Of a stretch of DNA of 64,000 bases, positions 61,566 to 64,000 are shown in pieces (position 1 is the first letter of the stretch; every line of letters starts with the position of its first letter). The position numbers and the translations under genes were made by a program. The notes below the pieces were generated by a model. That model saw only the letters and a program-made list of their open reading frames with translations, made no database searches and was not told the DNA's origin. This DNA comes from DAISVY01 sp036826635 (lineage in GTDB: Bacteria; Zixibacteria; MSB-5A5; GN15; FEB-12): positions 124,001-188,000 of the forward strand of contig DAISVY010000005.1 of the NCBI GenBank assembly GCA_036826635.1. Direction: 5' to 3'.

Positions 61566-62986
61566 TTGTGCGTCCGGTCGATCCGGGAAGCCAGGTTTTT
61601 GAACCAGACGCGATCCGGTTTCATGCCGGGCTCTCGATCTTCCCGGGGCCATGAATAAAAAGCATCCGGTATCATGAAGCGGGGCAGCCACTGCTCCAAA
61701 AATTTGACCAGTTCCTGATCGCTCATCTTCAAATTTCTGATATAAGCTACCGGGCGATGTCCGAACTCCGCATCTTCGACCGGCACGACGACAGCTTCTT
61801 CGATCTGCGGGTGACGGCACAGCACGGCCTCGATTTGTTCGGGCTGGATGTTTTCGCCCCCGGAGATGAACATGTTGTCACGACGTCCGATGACTTGCAG
61901 GCAGCCGTTTTCGTCAATTGCGCCGATATCGCCGGTGGCAAACCAGCCGAGATTGTCGAGTTGGCGGGTGATTCGTGGACCATCGACATAACCCTTGAAA
62001 AGCGAGTGGCCGCTTACCATGATCTCGCCGTTCTCCGATAATCTCAAGCGAGCGTACTGAAGTACGATCATCTGATCGGAATCGGGAGATCGGGAGGTGG
62101 CCACTTGGGAAGCCATCTCGGTTAACCCGTAACTTCTGTACACCGGCAGACCGAGCTGGCGGGCATCTTCGATAAGCTCCGGTGGTTGCGGTCCGCCTCC
62201 GACCAACACGGCTTTGAGACCGGTCAGAGATCGGGCCACGGCGAGTGGATTATCGAGCAGGCGTCGCAATTGGGTGGGGACCAGTGAGATATGACTGATA
62301 CCTGTCGATGTGATAGCGTCGGGCAAATCGCCGCCGGCTGCGGCTATTACAACCGTGCCGGCGCCCAGCACGCAGCGCATGATAATTCCCAGCCCGCCGA
62401 CATGGTAAACCGGAAGCGACAGCAGCCAGCGGTCACCCGGTTGAACCCGGATATTCTTGTTCGAGCCCAGGGCGTTGTAGTAATGATTGCCGAGACTGTG
62501 TAGAACGGCCTTGGGTTGACCGGCACTGCCGGATGTAAAAAGGATCGTTGCCGGTTGAATGGTGTCCAGAGCCAGAGGTTCGGTTGTCCTGTCCGTATCC
62601 GCGGTACCCAGTACGGCCAGGTCGATACGGGCAAGGTTGGGCAGGGTATGTTCGATTGTACTGCCGGGCATAACGACTTGTTGTCGGCATGTGGCCATCC
62701 GGGCCTGAGCCGCCAGAACGTTCGGCGGGAAACGGGGACTGAGCAGACAGGCCACGGCTTTCAGTCGGAAAAGCGCGTAGAGGATTATGGGATATTCGAT
62801 TCGGTTGTTGTCGACAATGGCGACACGGTCGCCCTCGGAGACTCCGGCCGCTCGAAGCCGGGTCGCGGTCTGCGCTACAAGACGATCAAACTGGGCGTAG
62901 GTCAACTCCCGGTCGGTGTCAATCAAAGCCGGCTGGTCGGGGAAGTTGAGCGCTGCGCTGGCCAGAGGGCAGGGTATTTCAGCCAT
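61562..62986 (-). CDS. menE: o-Succinylbenzoate-CoA ligase
   Basis: 474 residues, ANL superfamily. The ATP loop LFTSGSAGQPKAVLHS, YRSYGLTEMASQV, ATGDIGAIDENGCLQVIGRRDNMFISGGENIQP are visible, and the length suits MenE. It activates o-succinylbenzoate to its CoA ester, the fifth classical step of menaquinone synthesis. The start overlaps the upstream menC stop by 8 bp, which fixes the assignment. Confidence 0.9.
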   Translation of the reverse strand: MAEIPCPLASAALNFPDQPALIDTDRELTYAQFDRLVAQTATRLRAAGVSEGDRVAIVDNNRIEYPIILYALFRLKAVACLLSPRFPPNVLAAQARMATCRQQVVMPGSTIEHTLPNLARIDLAVLGTADTDRTTEPLALDTIQPATILFTSGSAGQPKAVLHSLGNHYYNALGSNKNIRVQPGDRWLLSLPVYHVGGLGIIMRCVLGAGTVVIAAAGGDLPDAITSTGISHISLVPTQLRRLLDNPLAVARSLTGLKAVLVGGGPQPPELIEDARQLGLPVYRSYGLTEMASQVATSRSPDSDQMIVLQYARLRLSENGEIMVSGHSLFKGYVDGPRITRQLDNLGWFATGDIGAIDENGCLQVIGRRDNMFISGGENIQPEQIEAVLCRHPQIEEAVVVPVEDAEFGHRPVAYIRNLKMSDQELVKFLEQWLPRFMIPDAFYSWPREDREPGMKPDRVWFKNLASRIDRTHN

Positions 62987-64000
62987 GGTGCTCCTGTCGG
63001 TCGGGGATTTCGGTCAGCAACGACAGGTTCACTGTAGCCGCCGCCCGGGCGGCCTGTCCGATCATGATCCTGCCGCCGGTTGTCTTGAGCGGATCGGTAA
63101 GCAGATCCTTTTCCAGCCAGTCGGCGGTGCCCAGCCCGGCCGCGATGTTGGGACTGCCAAACGCCGCCGTTAACTGAGTAAGGAAAGCAAGGGTGAGAGA
63201 GCTTTCGAAAGATGACGTGATGATGGTTCGTAGTCCCGGCTTGCGGGCCGCGCGCGCAAAGGCCGCCGCACGCTCAACTCCTCCCAGCAGGGTGGGTTTT
63301 ACGATCATGGCGGTACAGCCGGCAAACTCTTCCAGACCGGCCGGCTCTATGTCGAGCAGGGTTTCATCGATGGCTATCGGCAGGTTGATTCCTTCGGTGT
63401 GAAGTTTCTGGATGAAGCGCGGCAGGGCCGAGGCGTCCTGCAGCGGTTCCTCGATGTATTCGATGTTAAAGTCACGCAGGCTTCGGGCGAAGATCAGGGC
63501 CTGTTGTTCGGTCCAGGTGCGATTGGCATCGAGGCGCAGATGAGTTCGGGTATCCAGTTCGTGAATGACGTTGCCGACCGTGTCGAGATCTTCTTTCATA
63601 TCGTTACGGCCGACTTTCAGTTTGATTGCCCGGTAGCCCTGACGCTGGAAAGCTCTGGTTTCTTCCGTGACTTTTTCCGCTCGGTTGATCAGCAAGCCGT
63701 TGATGCGAATTGTCTCGCGCGGGTTTGCGGTCAGCAGCCGGGCGGGTATAACCGACCGCTCGGCGGCCAGCAGGTTGATTATAGCCATCTCCAGAGCAAA
63801 GCGAGCGGATGCCGCGAGAGGAAATTCCCCTAGGAGGTGTTCGAAACCGCCGTCAAGCAATTCGATACCTTCAGGTATTGCGGTATCATGTAACCGCGGT
63901 GCGACAGCCGGCAATTGTGCCGACACTTCGTCGAGGCTTTCTTTCGAGAAGCCGGGCAGCGGTGCCGCTTCTCCCCAACCGCACGCTCCGCTTTCGGCGA
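62979..64000 (-). CDS. menC: o-Succinylbenzoate synthase, 5' end outside the window
   Basis: About 340 residues are visible; the frame is open to the window edge with CGWGEAAPLPGFS, a normal N-terminal region of MenC, so a GTG at 63926 is not the real start. Enolase-superfamily residues are present: the Lys pair in AIKLKVGR, metal ligands in LRLDANRTW, EYIEEPL and IAIDETLL, and the second catalytic Lys in MIVKPTLLGG. It dehydrates SHCHC to o-succinylbenzoate. Other men genes probably lie just beyond the edge. Confidence 0.92.
   Translation of the reverse strand, partial: AESGACGWGEAAPLPGFSKESLDEVSAQLPAVAPRLHDTAIPEGIELLDGGFEHLLGEFPLAASARFALEMAIINLLAAERSVIPARLLTANPRETIRINGLLINRAEKVTEETRAFQRQGYRAIKLKVGRNDMKEDLDTVGNVIHELDTRTHLRLDANRTWTEQQALIFARSLRDFNIEYIEEPLQDASALPRFIQKLHTEGINLPIAIDETLLDIEPAGLEEFAGCTAMIVKPTLLGGVERAAAFARAARKPGLRTIITSSFESSLTLAFLTQLTAAFGSPNIAAGLGTADWLEKDLLTDPLKTTGGRIMIGQAARAAATVNLSLLTEIPDRQEHHG

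Noticed and set aside
1..64000. CRISPR arrays, tRNA and rRNA genes
   Set aside because: I saw no regularly spaced short repeats, cas genes, ribosomal RNA cores or cloverleaf-type sequence in the intergenic regions inspected by eye; a dedicated tRNA search was not possible.

Overview
The window fits a Gram-negative-type bacterium of moderate GC content, probably from an uncultured phylum such as Zixibacteria. The signs are a TolC-type outer-membrane efflux channel, a pilus-chaperone-like periplasmic protein, a secreted protein ending in two dockerin-like 'VDMGDLTVLIDHLF' repeats after thrombospondin-3-type calcium repeats, and a C-terminal FlgD-like sorting domain on a beta-helix protein. The phylum is inferred from recognising these motifs, not from a database search.

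Positions 1-25083 hold a large exopolysaccharide/capsule locus. It has hexapeptide-repeat acyltransferases, GT2 and GT4 glycosyltransferases, a UDP-glucuronate epimerase-like SDR, UDP-glucose dehydrogenase, an O-antigen-ligase/polymerase-like protein, two CapK-type adenylate-forming enzymes, a Wzz-type chain-length protein, a deacetylase-like protein and a secreted beta-helix protein. It also has an unusual trio (NadE-like amidase, acyl carrier protein, AMP-dependent ligase) and a phosphodiesterase fused to a DedA-like membrane domain. No flippase or initiating phosphoglycosyltransferase is visible.

Positions 25127-29367 hold a secreted MORN/YwqK-like protein and then a perfect 1,697-bp tandem duplication, each unit carrying one identical 539-residue secreted protein of unknown function. 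Positions 29460-36247 are a compact drug-efflux operon (TetR, TolC, HlyD-type lipoprotein, two ABC ATPases, two ABC-2 permeases) with a consensus promoter and a 33-bp palindromic operator. An AT-rich orphan gene (36439-37176), a Bcp peroxiredoxin, a TIGR01777 SDR, an ADP-forming acyl-CoA synthetase/GNAT fusion and a zinc-ribbon protein follow.

Positions 42531-48268 (minus strand) are the most unusual part. A bacterial-microcompartment shell-domain protein with a long Pro/Ala/Lys linker and a C-terminal helical tail, and a 49-residue one-helix membrane protein, lie upstream of threonine 3-dehydrogenase, holo-ACP synthase, acetyl-CoA synthetase, an acyl carrier protein and 2-amino-3-ketobutyrate CoA ligase. 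This reads as a threonine-to-glycine plus C2 pathway linked to a carrier protein and a shell protein. A TPR/sigma-54-activator regulator coupled to a small secreted protein lies just upstream.

Positions 51574-64000 hold a second O-antigen-ligase-like protein, a DUF89 protein, a possible small RNA (54184-54308), the dockerin/TSP3 protein, a PapD-like chaperone, an S9 peptidase, a PepF-type M3 peptidase, a 4HBT thioesterase, and menE and menC of menaquinone synthesis (menC runs off the window).
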